Assembly (NCBI RefSeq): GCF_024586455.1
Contig: NC_065920.1
Coordinates: 73,710,215 to 73,774,214, forward strand
DNA length: 64,000 bases
Direction: 5' to 3'
Source of the DNA: Bactrocera neohumeralis
Lineage: Eukaryota > Arthropoda > Insecta > Diptera > Tephritidae
This document shows positions 51,401-57,155 of this stretch, one piece after another; position 1 is the first letter of the stretch, and each line of letters opens with the position of its first letter. The translations under genes were made by a program, and so were the position numbers. The notes under the pieces were generated by a model that made no database searches, was not told the DNA's origin, and was given only the letters and a program-made list of their open reading frames with translations.

Positions 51401-54400
51401 TATAAGGATATTTGTTGTTCAAGCGACAAATGTCACCAGTCATTGAGTTTTGGGGGCTCAAATGGTAGTATCAAAAGCTACAAGGTATTTACAGAGACTT
51501 TAACTTGGTACCACGTAGAGCAGTTAGCCCTTGGAGTTTACTCGAATCTGCTCATTGGGTTTGGCCCTTTGTGGTGATTCGTGGTGGCTGTGGTTGAAAC
51601 TTAAAGGTAGGCAGGGTTGAAAAATTCAATCCAATGTGGAGTCGCATTGCGGCCGAGTGCCGGACCCAAAGTACGGCAGAGGTTTTAGATCGGCCTCGTA
51701 CCCGACCAAGGCTGCTGAGGTGTCCCTATCTACCTGAACCAGTTGGAACCAAAATATACGTGCAAAATGCATTTATACTTTGGGCGCTGATCAACGCATT
51801 GCATTGATCTATGTTATTCTAGAAAGCACCGTGAGGTAAGGCCGTCGTCGGCAGGTACTCACGTAAATCACAACAATTATTGTCAACAGTAACTTGGGTG
51901 CCTAGTCGCGAGTTCGATGACTGTTTCTTTGATGACAGGAGATATTTCGTCTTCACTACTCCATTTGCTTCGCTTCCTTACTCATTCTGGAGAAAACAGA
52001 ACTAACGGCGCGGTTGTTGAAGCCAATGTTATCGATGTCATCGGCGTAGCAGTTGTACACTTTTATAAAGGATAGTACATGCTCGATTAAGTTCTACCGC
52101 TCGAATTATTTTCTACAGCAGTAGATTGAAGAAGTCGCACGAAAGGGAGTCGCCTTTTCTCAAGTCTCGTTTGGTATCGTACGGCTTGGAGAGGTCCTTC
52201 CCGATTCTGACGGAGCTTTTGGCTTTATCCGTCGCTTATCGACAATCCGCCCAGAGCCTGGGACAAATTTAATGAAGCGGTTTCCATTCCCTCCAATTCA
52301 CCAGGTTCGTAGAAAGTAACTATGGCGAATGAGAGGCTTCAACCATTGCCTTAAGGTGGACAGTAGAAGAGCAAGTTAGTCAGTTAGAACAGCTTACTTT
52401 GCGGCGATGTGAACCCTGCTAAGCGCTGGTAGTTCAATGGAACTTTTAATTTCCAATCTAGTCCAGAAATTCAGAATTTTAGGAAGTAAAAAAATCTTCT
52501 TGAAAATAGTAAATGTTAATCAGACATTAAGAATTTCCACTACTCTACTTGCAGCTTGGTGTAAATGGCTACTCGTATGTGGTTTCCAATAACGGTTACA
52601 TGCTGCTGCATCCCGATTTACGTCCGATTTCGGTAAGTTAACACAGCTTAGCACCACAAATTGATGAAATAAAATACTCTCTCCTCTCACTAGAAAACTG
52701 GTATGCTCAATCCCAATTACAACAGTATAGATTTCACGGAAGTGGAGCACCTTTACGAGGATTCGGAACCACGCCAACCGGGTGAGTCCATACTGCAGCT
52801 GCGTAGTGCCATGGTCCAATATCAATCAGGTGAAGTCAAGGATATAAGCGTAAAGTTTCACTATGACAATATGCGTCGAGTATCCGAGGAGAAACAAGAT
52901 TATTTCTTTGCGCCACTACCGAACACACCCTTTTCGTTAGGCATTGTATTGCCAAGTGAATATGGTAAGACCTGGATTAAGGTGGGTGAAGAGGTGATGA
53001 AGAACAAGCATATGAAAGTGAATATATCGGACTATTTTGTCGGTGACAACTGGAAAGTGCATCCCGCTTGGTAAGTTCGGTGGCAGAAATATAAAGTGTG
53101 AACAACTCTAAAGTTTTTTATCAACACTTTTTAGGGTTTATTGTAAGTACCATTACCTGGAAGGCCACGAATTCAAAACACCTGAAGCTGAGTTGCGCCA
53201 TTTTCTTGCAAAGATGTTACAAAACGACTGGAAATGGTCCGAACAGTATGAAGAAGATGATTCAGACCGTGATGACACGGATGAAAGTAAGTGTTCTAGA
53301 TTGTACTAATAGTCTTCTTATGTTATTACTTGAAATCAATGTAACTTGTGCACCCTTTCCACTGTAGTAAATTGCGGCCGCATAACGCTCGACGAGGATG
53401 CCTACTACTGCAACAAGGAGCTCGTGCAACTGCTCATCTTCGATGCCAAGGTAACAAACTCCAGTTACGGTGAGTGGAAATTCGCAAATGATGAGGAACG
53501 TAGGCTGATAGAAGGCTTTGGCGGTTCGTTGCGTTTTGCGGCCACCATGAGCGGCTTGACACGTTGGCAATTCATTTACGGTGAGGTTGAAGTGGAAAAT
53601 GATCGTGAATTTGGCGACTATCATACGACAGCGATCGACGAGACTTGGTATAAGAGCGCCATATTGCAGCATCATCAAGAGCGCACTGAAAGCTTCGTGT
53701 ACATGGTGAAGCATGCCAGCGATCCAATGGAGGATAACGAATTGATGGTTACCGCTTCGCATGCGATATTTCCACGCGATGGCGGTAGAGAGGCTCCTGC
53801 ATGTGTTGTCGGCTTTCAATTTTCACATGCACGTATGATGGACCGATTCTTCAATATCACTTCGATAGATAATGTAAGTGGAAGTTCGTTAACTTGTTTT
53901 GTTTACAAATTAATTTTCGAATTGTTCCATGCATCTTTCTTTCGAAAATGTTCTCCAGTGCAATGGTTGCATAAAGACCTGTACGAGCGACGAGATAGAT
54001 TGCTACGTCATAGACAATAATGCATACATTGTGATAGCGCAAAATGTCAATCATACTGGAAAATTCTTCGGCGACCACCAAGGTGACGTTATGGCGGCAA
54101 TGGTGGAGAAGGGCTTCTTCCAAGCCATCAATGTTTACGATTATCAAGCGCTATGTCGCGAGGAAGTCGACGATTCCAGCGACGCGCAAGCTCTACTGCA
54201 CGTAAGTCCCCAACGGCAAGAAGTAAAGAAGTCTATTATAATTTCCAATTTTCCCAAATACAGCCAATCAGATTGTTGAGCATAGGCTGGCGCTGGTTGG
54301 TCGCGCAGCTCTTCTGGCAATATGCGCGCATCAAATGGTGGGCGGACGGCGCACCATGTAAGTAGCCTCGCCTACATACTTTATATATTATTTATACTTA

Positions 54401-57155
54401 TTCATTACACATTTCCAGTCTTGGAATATTCGGACGAGATCGACGACGACTACGAAGCGGCGCCGGATGCGTTTCCACGTCAACCGCAAAAAGACAAAGA
54501 CATGAGTGACGATGGCAAATTATTATTTGAGATGAAGAAACCCGATCCGGTCTATAATCCATGCGATACGCGTTCAACACTCTATGTCTTACAACCGAAT
54601 TCGCTCGAAGATATAAGCGACTATATAAAAGTGCCATATTCACGACCGTTTTATTTAAAGAAAATACCGAATACCAATCTTTTGTTGGTGGTGGTAAATG
54701 TTTTGATGCCATCGAAAGGTATGCGTTTGACCACGGAACCCGAACGTTTAGAATATGATATAGAGTTTCCATGCTATAAATTAAATATGAGCTTCTACGA
54801 GCGACGGCGTCTGGAGGAATGTTTCACCCAGCACCCAGAGGTAAATTTATGTGCTAATGTAAGGTATACTATATATGTATGAAGTTAGAGGAAGGAAGTG
54901 AATATATACGTGAAGTTTGTAATACCCAGAAGAAGACGTCGGTAAGTACGTACATATGTATATAAATCATCATTGTGACAAGCTGAGATGATTTAGCCAT
55001 ATCCGTCGGTATGTCTATATAAACTCGAACTAGTCCCTCAGTCTTTGAGATATTAAACTAAAATTTTGCACACGTCCTGTTCTCTCCAAGAAGGTGTTCA
55101 TTTGTCGTGTCCTTGTATGGTTATTTATTAACGAAATTTGTTCACGAATTAGAGCACTGGAGAAAATTAATGAACCAGCTCCAAAACGCAGATGAATAAA
55201 AGCTTTACTGCGTACTAGGATAGCTGAAACCATTGTGGGAGAGAGAAAGATTCTTCTGACCACATTATTATAGAGCCTCTTAGTAGATGACTACTTAAGC
55301 TGCTTAAAAACAATGAGATTTAGTATCAAGGATACAGCAAAGTGGCTTAATGACAAGAATAAAAATCCGAGAACACTCTCTACGATATAGTAAAAAGAGG
55401 CTTAGCACAGCAAAGGGATGGTGCAATACGGTTGTGTTAAATATTATTCTATCCAAAACAACTATCGTTACTTTTACCAAAAGAAGATTCCTGCCGGTCT
55501 TAAGGACCCTAACATTTGGTAGCAGAGAGATAGACATATCTAATCAGGACAAATACTTTGATTAGAACCAAACTTGGTATATGACCTTCTTTTCACATTT
55601 CTATGTAATAGTTAGAAAAAGAGCGAAATCGGCCTGCTACCACTCCCATTGCTCCCATATAACAAAATTTTAAATTCAATTTGATTCTTTCGCTATCCAG
55701 TACACAAATCAAGAAATAATTAATATAACGAGATAAAACTTTGCACTATCAAAGATTATCTAAGTCCAACAAAAACTGTTAAAGTGTTTAGGCACCGAAT
55801 ATTTGCACCCCAGAACCTATTGTTGACTTATTACCGCAAATATCGATCTATATATAATAAATATGAGCAGCAGCTGTACAGTCTTGTAGAAGATTGTACC
55901 TTCTCTATTCAGCTCTGCAGTCCATGCTGATGAGCGCCGTTCGTTGAACGCTCTCCAGATTCTTCACAAGTTTGGTCTTTCCCTTTTCCATCACATAAAG
56001 ACTCCATAGAACATAATAAGCTTGACTATGGTGTCGTAGAGCCAGAGGCTCTAGGAGGAGAGGCTGATGAGTCTGAAGTCTTTGGCCGTGTTGTGGAGCC
56101 CCTGCCAGTCATCGGGATGAACGTGACTCTTATTCGTCTCCAGGCTTCCGGGATATAACCCAGTCTTATTTAGTTCGCATAGATAGATGTCAACCAGTTT
56201 CATGACACCTTAAAAGCCTGTTGAATCTGCACTGTTATGATGTCATCCGGCTCTGGGACTTGAAAGGTTTGAATGAATTGATCGCCCATGTCAAGTGCCG
56301 ATCATCCAGAAGGTCCACACAGACCGCGCAATCGTCTTGCGCCTACATCCGATTTGCATCCGTAAGATAACCCGAGGAGATGGGGTTCTTTGCAAGAACA
56401 CGCCTGAATCTAGCGGGCTCATGGTAGCCTTCCACTTTTTCGCAGAAGCTTTTCCATGAATTCTTCTTTGCCTTCCTTAACTCAGAGTAGTATATTGTCA
56501 GTTCCATTTTTTACATCGTCCAATTGTCAGTTGAACCACACACACGGACCTTATAGAATAAACGTCTGGAGGACGCTCTGATTTCCGAAAGTTCTATAGT
56601 CCGCCAGAGAGCTTTATCCCTGCTTTTCGGTGTTTTCAATGAACAGGAGCTCTCCAGTGTAGTTTTATATGCCGAGCTGAAGATTTCGACCCACGACTAC
56701 CGTGTCGTTGGTGACCAATGAGTCTACCCCCGACGCGCATGGGAGATTACGTCCGAGCCTCTTACGGTTCATTTCCCAGTTTGTACTCCTAGGATTTCTA
56801 GAAGACTTTCTAGGCGGACATTCTTCGACTAGACTGAACCCTATAAACCTATGTTTAGAGAAAAAGTGATCGTCAAGCATCCTCCAGTTTGGCATCAATA
56901 GGCCAATTCCGTTTGAGGTCAGGGTAAGGTTAAGAACCTCCTCCTCGCCTGCAGTAACAAATGTAGGAGAGTTTCCCCTGTTTTTCTTCCTTACTTGCTT
57001 ATATTTCATTTTTTATTTATATATATATTTGTTTAATATCTTTTCAGGAGGAGAAATATACATATTGTGGCGATGCGACAGCGCTGCGATTGGACATTGT
57101 AAATTTATTGATGACCGTATTTATATTTTTATTAACGCGCTATTTACGCACTTAA
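18339..57155 (+). CDS. Voltage-gated calcium channel alpha-2/delta subunit (13 coding exons, whole gene)
   Basis: Auxiliary subunit that in this family sits on the extracellular face, promotes surface delivery of Cav channels and tunes synaptic calcium entry. Joined exons: 18339-18481, 48532-48613, 48690-49056, 49126-50000, 50068-50238, 52555-52632, 52694-53070, 53135-53286, 53368-53873, 53959-54201, 54264-54357, 54419-54840, 57048-57155. All introns are GT-AG and phases match, giving 1,205 residues, the usual family size. Domains: signal peptide (about 1-42), VWA N-terminal region (about 75-270), VWA domain (about 273-460) with MIDAS residues D280, S282 and S284 in DNSGSM and a later VTDG loop, dCache-type region (about 547-745) opening with GVNGYSYVVSNNGYMLLHPD, Cys-rich VGCC alpha-2 region (about 750-1180), C-terminal hydrophobic anchor. 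Many N-X-S/T sequons fit an extracellular glycoprotein. No frame break is seen. The paralogue (stj, stol, Ma2d or CG4587 type) is not resolved. Family assignment rests on motifs; exon limits are my own splice calls. Confidence 0.95.
18482..19240. other. Start of intron 1, unannotated
   Basis: AC/CATA simple sequence near 18620 and 18840; nothing else recognised. Confidence 0.4.
19250..19760 (-). mobile_element. Mariner transposase C-terminal fragment
   Basis: The minus strand reads FRKKRPVFCQDNSW, LHDYDAPSHTISILHEFFGT and LPQPPYSPDLAPCD, the second and third catalytic blocks of mariner (second aspartate seen in HDYDAPSH, third in LAPCD). Frames shift between blocks and the N-terminus is missing. 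Confidence 0.82.
19860..21290 (-). mobile_element. RTE-type LINE fragment (longest RT copy)
   Basis: The minus strand includes SILKLWREHFLSLLNDSE and a DSPTDDDGVDASLPDHEEV linker (21289-21092), RT segments with GKDLSEAFDT (about 20700), KEVKKMGLLVKEHKTKYLLS and FEVVGNFINLGTSINSNKNA (20489-20217), then the GAEAWTM-type end and a 3' tip with CCGCTTACGCGGTTATAGCC at 19879-19898. Several frameshifts. Confidence 0.85.
21590..22060 (+). mobile_element. Mariner, internally deleted
   Basis: The 5' leader and N-terminal ISEFIEQRSA are followed directly by the C-terminal block with PQPPHSPDPPACNFWLFSK (degraded PYSPDLAPCD motif) and DLIEDKKAEPKKALMAI. Related to the copy at 29580-30560. Confidence 0.65.
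22490..22960 (+). repeat. DINE-like dispersed repeat, partial
   Basis: TATCTATTAAGTTTGCCACG at the head, a CCACGTCCGTCTGTATATG block and GATCAAAATGAAGTTCTTAC correspond to the copy at 27454-27960. More diverged. Confidence 0.5.
22961..23520. other. Unannotated intron DNA
   Basis: No motif recognised. Confidence 0.35.
23530..24080 (-). mobile_element. RTE-type LINE fragment, RT C-terminal part
   Basis: The minus strand reads DFEVVDNFAYLGTSVNPISN, ISLEIQRRITLANMCYFRLS and RQLRSKASLLTNKVTH, the RT end shared with the other RTE copies, followed by a decayed 3' part. Confidence 0.82.
24090..25215. other. Unannotated intron DNA
   Basis: No coding or repeat signal I can name. Confidence 0.35.
25220..26200 (+). 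repeat. AT-rich tandem repeat, ~110-125 bp units
   Basis: About eight diverged units. The marker TTTTTGTGTTTTTAAA recurs near 25480, 25590, 25710, 25825, 25925, 26043 and 26165, with AAAAATAAGTAACAA and CAAGCGAAATC between. Lys/Phe-rich ORFs over it are by-products. Confidence 0.85.
26201..27450. other. AT-rich intron DNA
   Basis: A CA run at about 26368-26384; otherwise nothing recognised. Confidence 0.4.
27454..27960 (+). repeat. DINE/Helentron-like repeat, apparently complete copy
   Basis: Head is a perfect palindrome ATACCCTGAACAGGGTAT (27454-27471). Two central units lie at 27692 and 27846 (CTGCCATACAAACTGGACG and a variant), 154 bp apart. Tail has GAAGGGTATATTAGG, then TTCGGTGCAGCCGAA (5-bp stem, 27923-27937) and a T-rich end TTTTTTCTTG. 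Confidence 0.65.
28302..29076 (-). mobile_element. Tc1/mariner-type transposon, 5'-truncated copy
   Basis: The end AAGGGTCCTCCATTTCGAGG, preceded by TA, matches the 33-kb and 63-kb copies. The minus strand contains degraded transposase with catalytic-region similarity. It stops at about 29076, at TAGAGCGAAGCGATGTC, so the transposase N-terminus is gone. Confidence 0.78.
29077..29575. other. Unannotated intron DNA
   Basis: No recognisable feature. Confidence 0.35.
29580..30560 (+). mobile_element. Mariner relic, near full length
   Basis: Reads KIIQQSSAE, VFDWYKLFKED, DDEPCLRRPSTSTDDQHVNE, ELVHGNPQLTVRDLTGIVGI and SKGSVKIILK (HTH domain), then after frameshifts the catalytic core and a decayed PPYSLNLAPCDF-like block near 30400. 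Clear ends were not found. Confidence 0.78.
30626..31398 (-). mobile_element. Mariner-like element with terminal repeats, internally deleted
   Basis: Terminal repeat CAGGRTTTGTCCGGAAAGT at both ends; TA at 31399-31400 on the right, AA (mutated TA) on the left. The minus strand encodes FLFPCLKRSMKGKHFKTTGE and LKVIPENAFCDAFNT from the transposase C-terminus, with frame breaks. Confidence 0.82.
31401..33170. other. Unannotated intron DNA
   Basis: ATGTATGT-type simple sequence at 32150-32240 and 32460; no gene supported. Confidence 0.4.
33174..34267 (-). mobile_element. Tc1/mariner-type transposon with both ends and TA target site
   Basis: TA at 33172-33173 and 34268-34269. Ends AAGGGTGATTC and (reverse) ACGGGCCATTC form short inverted repeats. 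The minus strand holds a degraded transposase related to the one at 62025-63409, with stops and deletions throughout; the shared 5' leader includes TTGACAGATCACGCGTGAGT. Confidence 0.85.
34268..36065. other. Unannotated intron DNA with a short duplication
   Basis: GAGTTCACAAAA plus a following AAGA-rich block recurs at about 34294 and 34426, a diverged ~130-bp tandem pair. Otherwise nothing recognised. Confidence 0.4.
36070..36870 (-). mobile_element. Tc1/mariner transposase fragment
   Basis: A 138-codon open frame (36611 to 36195) reads SLWRILRTDLGLHPYQIELA, KIIFCDEAHFSLNDFVNKPN and WCGLWAGGVIGPYFFR, HVTVNGNRYRSMI. This spans the first catalytic Asp (FCDEAHF) of the family but stops before the later catalytic blocks. 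Best-preserved coding stretch of this family in the window. N-terminal sequence continues, degraded, to about 36870. Confidence 0.85.
36871..38030. other. Unannotated intron DNA
   Basis: GT/TG-rich simple sequence at 37630-37680 and 37785-37806. No gene supported. Confidence 0.4.
38035..39177 (+). mobile_element. Mos1-like mariner, full length but defective
   Basis: TA-flanked at both ends. Inverted repeats share TAGTCGAAAAAGTCTTTTCG. The transposase starts MSKSNEEIRYILKF at 38185, then breaks; a clean open segment at 38358-38741 has LKKDGYKKKLDVWVPHELSR and RMVTEDEKWIKYDN (first catalytic Asp kept). Later blocks: HQKNVRPHTSL, where the usual HQDN Asp is Lys, and NPTYSPDLAPSDYHLF (third Asp kept). 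Stops and at least two frameshifts make it inactive. Confidence 0.92.
39178..40095. other. AT-rich intron DNA
   Basis: No feature recognised; a 66-codon ORF at 39610-39810 has no family features. Confidence 0.4.
40100..41135 (+). mobile_element. RTE-type LINE fragment, endonuclease and linker
   Basis: Reads DIKIVLGEFNARVGKVGTCG, HDETFPNGLRLIDFAGARNL, TNQIDHVVIDGRHVSNVLDM and GIDLDHYLLATKIRTRLCAA, the C-terminal endonuclease with its QIDHV and DLDHYL (SDH-type) motifs. Then YRELKREARRICRQKKR and HEELHKLVDGGSARKFHEKM, the linker to RT. Ends in the same DDGAD/SNHEEV segment as the 21-kb copy. Opposite orientation to most other RTE pieces. Confidence 0.88.
41137..41550 (-). mobile_element. Mariner transposase N-terminal half
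   Basis: The minus strand reads FRNFLLFYYQKGKNAVQARR and KYCDVYGEDVLTERHCKIGL, then LKPMDVNKIKSLINENRRLT and AREI: the HTH domain of mariner. It lies after, not before, the C-terminal half in transcription order (see next entry). Confidence 0.82.
41551..41960 (-). mobile_element. Mariner transposase C-terminal half
   Basis: The minus strand reads VYHELLKPGETVNTNLYRQQ, NHALLEKRPVR, HPPYSSNLSQAPSSCHLFSS and YLHGIHKLPDR, the catalytic C-terminal half. The usual PYSPDLAPSD block reads PYSSNLSQAPSS, so the third Asp is lost. Upstream is a 19-bp tandem duplication (41916-41953). Confidence 0.82.
42240..42480 (+). mobile_element. Tc1/mariner transposase fragment
   Basis: Reads ANRVQIIEGDPNESIRHRTQ and QLELCPATLCESFWRDLSLE, then ELKPYNH: the second HTH region of the Tc1/mariner-type elements. 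Short remnant with no ends found. Confidence 0.6.
42481..43865. other. Unannotated intron DNA
   Basis: ATGTATG-rich simple sequence at 43000-43150 and a GA microsatellite at 43378-43400. No gene supported. Confidence 0.4.
43869..44744 (+). other. Long open frame of unknown status inside intron 1
   Basis: 291 codons without a stop on the + strand. The translation is rich in Cys, Leu, His and Tyr and is partly built from TATGTATG/ACATACAT simple sequence. No domain seen, no splice or Kozak support beyond the ATG. Most likely a chance frame over low-complexity intron DNA. Confidence 0.2.
44948..45472 (-). repeat. DINE/Helentron-like repeat, apparently complete inverted copy
   Basis: Starts (reverse) with CAAGAAAAAACGTTAACTTC and the stem-loop TTCGGCTGCACCGAA, followed by TATACCCTTC. 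Two central units, marked by GTTCAGTTTGTATGG at 45028 and GTTCAGTTTATATG at 45184, are 156 bp apart. It ends near GTTCAGGGTATAAT. Confidence 0.65.
45480..45955 (+). repeat. DINE-like repeat, partial, split by RTE tip
   Basis: ACTATAACATATAGTTC (45577) and ACTATAATATATAGTTGTC (45724) mark two units in + sense, head-to-head with the previous copy. At 45788-45850 a CCGCTTATGCGGTTATAGCC RTE 3' tip interrupts, and further repeat sequence follows. Confidence 0.5.
45956..46735 (-). mobile_element. RTE-type LINE, internally deleted
   Basis: Minus strand: 46730 to 46430 is the 5' block and a RMRDYPFDDD start. Near 46420 it jumps to RT sequence (FYKSVHLGSYADDIEIIGLN, carrying the YADD catalytic box), then the RT C-terminus and the 3' tip at 45958. 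The deletion removes the endonuclease and most of RT. Confidence 0.8.
46736..47595. other. Unannotated intron DNA
   Basis: A T-rich tract at 47007-47022; nothing else named. Confidence 0.35.
47600..48240 (-). mobile_element. Tc1/mariner-type transposon, internally deleted
   Basis: CCTGTTGGAGCAACACATTG, TTCGGTTATCATTGAACGG and GTAGCGATTCCCATTCACAG match the 36-kb copy closely. It then jumps at about 47890 to the N-terminal part (ACTGATTTGGGTC..GTGCTAGCGGCAGC). Catalytic core missing. Confidence 0.72.
48532..48613 (+). CDS. alpha-2/delta exon 2
   Basis: Begins after ccttccag and ends before gtaagt. It encodes KWAMQFGDELWELAQRMTKS, the family's conserved segment just after the signal peptide. 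The phase 2 junction from exon 1 completes an Ala codon (GC+C). Confidence 0.92.
48690..49056 (+). CDS. alpha-2/delta exon 3 (VWA N-terminal region)
   Basis: Acceptor tttatag, donor ggtaag, leaves phase 1. It encodes the helical region before the VWA domain (residues about 76-198), including VEL, the Cys in VRCIQQKAEAVNEEF and an NFT sequon. Confidence 0.93.
49126..50000 (+). CDS. alpha-2/delta exon 4 (VWA domain with MIDAS)
   Basis: The largest exon, 875 nt, residues about 198-489. It carries DCRKRSWYIETATCSKDIVI leading into DNSGSM (MIDAS DxSxS intact), then NNDFFTVFNYS, CNQAIMVVTDG and MNIRIFTYLLGKE, all typical of alpha-2/delta VWA domains. An intact MIDAS is needed for channel trafficking in characterised members. 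Family members often have DVSGS or DTSGS here; this copy has DNSGS. Confidence 0.96.
50068..50238 (+). CDS. alpha-2/delta exon 5
   Basis: 57 codons in phase 0, acceptor attgcag, donor gtaagtg. It encodes the linker from VWA to the Cache region, with LMIAVGVPAFDR and LLGVAGTDVPVEDI, as expected for a dCache start. Confidence 0.93.
50590..52260 (-). mobile_element. RTE-type LINE fragment in intron 5, with an insertion
   Basis: Minus strand RT sequence from about 52260 to 50590. It includes the RT core around 52080 and 51150 and ends at the 3' tip CACCGTTTACGCGGTTATAG (50613-50632). It is interrupted at 51215-51880 by a separate element with a 15-bp target duplication. Frames are heavily broken. 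Confidence 0.82.
51215..51880 (+). mobile_element. 666-bp retroposon-like insertion with 15-bp target-site duplication
   Basis: TGTCAACAGTAACTT flanks it on both sides (51200-51214 and 51881-51895), and joining the flanks restores the RTE sequence. The 5' end CCCCTTGCGGGTAGGGGTTA carries consecutive hairpins (CGGGTA/TACCCG, AGGCATGCCT, GTCGT/ACGAC). A short open frame starts at 51629. No inverted terminal repeats; the long target duplication suggests LINE-type integration of an internally deleted LINE or SINE. Family not identified. Confidence 0.75.
52261..52554. other. End of intron 5
   Basis: Nothing recognised apart from the pyrimidine tract before the acceptor of exon 6. Confidence 0.4.
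52555..52632 (+). CDS. alpha-2/delta exon 6 (Cache core)
   Basis: 26 codons, phase 0 at both ends. It encodes LGVNGYSYVVSNNGYMLLHP, the diagnostic Cache signature of alpha-2/delta proteins. It follows an intron of 2,316 bp enlarged by RTE fragments. Confidence 0.94.
52694..53070 (+). CDS. alpha-2/delta exon 7
   Basis: Acceptor cactag, donor gtaagt after the first two bases of a Trp codon (phase 2). It encodes residues about 573-698 of the Cache region, including YFFAPLPNTPFSLGIVLPSE. Confidence 0.93.
53135..53286 (+). CDS. alpha-2/delta exon 8
   Basis: Starts WVYCKYHYLEGHEFKTPEAE across the phase 2 junction and ends in an acidic stretch (EEDDSDRDDTDE) before gtaagt. The acidic tail is a plausible exposed linker. 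Confidence 0.9.
53368..53873 (+). CDS. alpha-2/delta exon 9 (VGCC alpha-2 region)
   Basis: Acceptor ctgtag; A+TA completes an Ile codon. It encodes INCGRI, ELVQLLIFDAKVT, RWQFIYGE, WYKSAILQHH and ACVVGFQFSHARM, conserved in the alpha-2 region of the family. It ends in phase 0 after NITSIDN. Confidence 0.94.
53959..54201 (+). CDS. alpha-2/delta exon 10 (Cys-rich segment)
   Basis: 81 codons. It begins CNGCIKTCTSDEIDCYVIDN with a dense cysteine cluster, then GKFFGDHQGDVMAAMVEKGF. This pattern marks the conserved disulfide-bonded part of the family. Confidence 0.94.
54264..54357 (+). CDS. alpha-2/delta exon 11
   Basis: 94 nt, leaving phase 1. Encodes LLSIGWRWLVAQLFWQYARI, a Trp-rich amphipathic segment. 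Flanked by 62- and 61-bp introns. Confidence 0.9.
54419..54840 (+). CDS. alpha-2/delta exon 12
   Basis: Phase 1 acceptor (T+TC gives Phe). Encodes an acidic loop, then PCDTRSTLYVLQPN, YSRPFYLKKIPNTNLLLVVV and EFPCYKLNMSFYERRRLEEC, typical of the late alpha-2/delta region. It ends in phase 0 at a gtaaat donor. Confidence 0.93.
54895..55115 (+). repeat. DINE-like repeat, head fragment in intron 12
   Basis: GAAGTTTGTAATACCCAGAA, CATATCCGTCGGTATGTC and CTCGAACTAGTCCCTCAGTC match the 27.5-kb copy. Truncated before the central units. Confidence 0.6.
55116..55910. other. Unannotated part of intron 12
   Basis: No motif recognised; short ORFs only. Confidence 0.35.
55915..57005 (-). mobile_element. 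RNase-H-type LINE, internally deleted, endonuclease end plus RT
   Basis: Minus strand: 57000 to 56700 reads PTFVTAGEEEVLNLTLTSNG and NWRMLDDHFFSKHRFIGFSL (endonuclease C-terminus with DH motif). 56520-56060 reads degraded RT N-terminal sequence. 56045-55920 matches the RT tail at 715-840. Same family as 360-1275. It ends about 40 bp before the acceptor of exon 13. Confidence 0.82.
57048..57155 (+). CDS. alpha-2/delta exon 13: C-terminal anchor and stop
   Basis: Acceptor ttttcag, 35 codons plus TAA. Encodes YCGDATALRLDIVNLLMTVF followed by a hydrophobic run and RYLRT. The family ends in a hydrophobic anchor (transmembrane or GPI signal). The basic tail after the hydrophobic run favours a short cytoplasmic tail, but this is not decided by sequence alone. 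Confidence 0.9.
   Translation, partial: EEKYTYCGDATALRLDIVNLLMTVFIFLLTRYLRT

Noticed and set aside
53262..53819. 185-codon antisense ORF opposite exon 9
   Set aside because: Mirror of the confirmed sense exon; no recognisable product.
54841..54882. Read-through of exon 12 into an early stop as the true C-terminus
   Set aside because: A gtaaat donor sits at the conserved boundary and exon 13 provides the expected Cys and hydrophobic anchor; kept only as a possible isoform.
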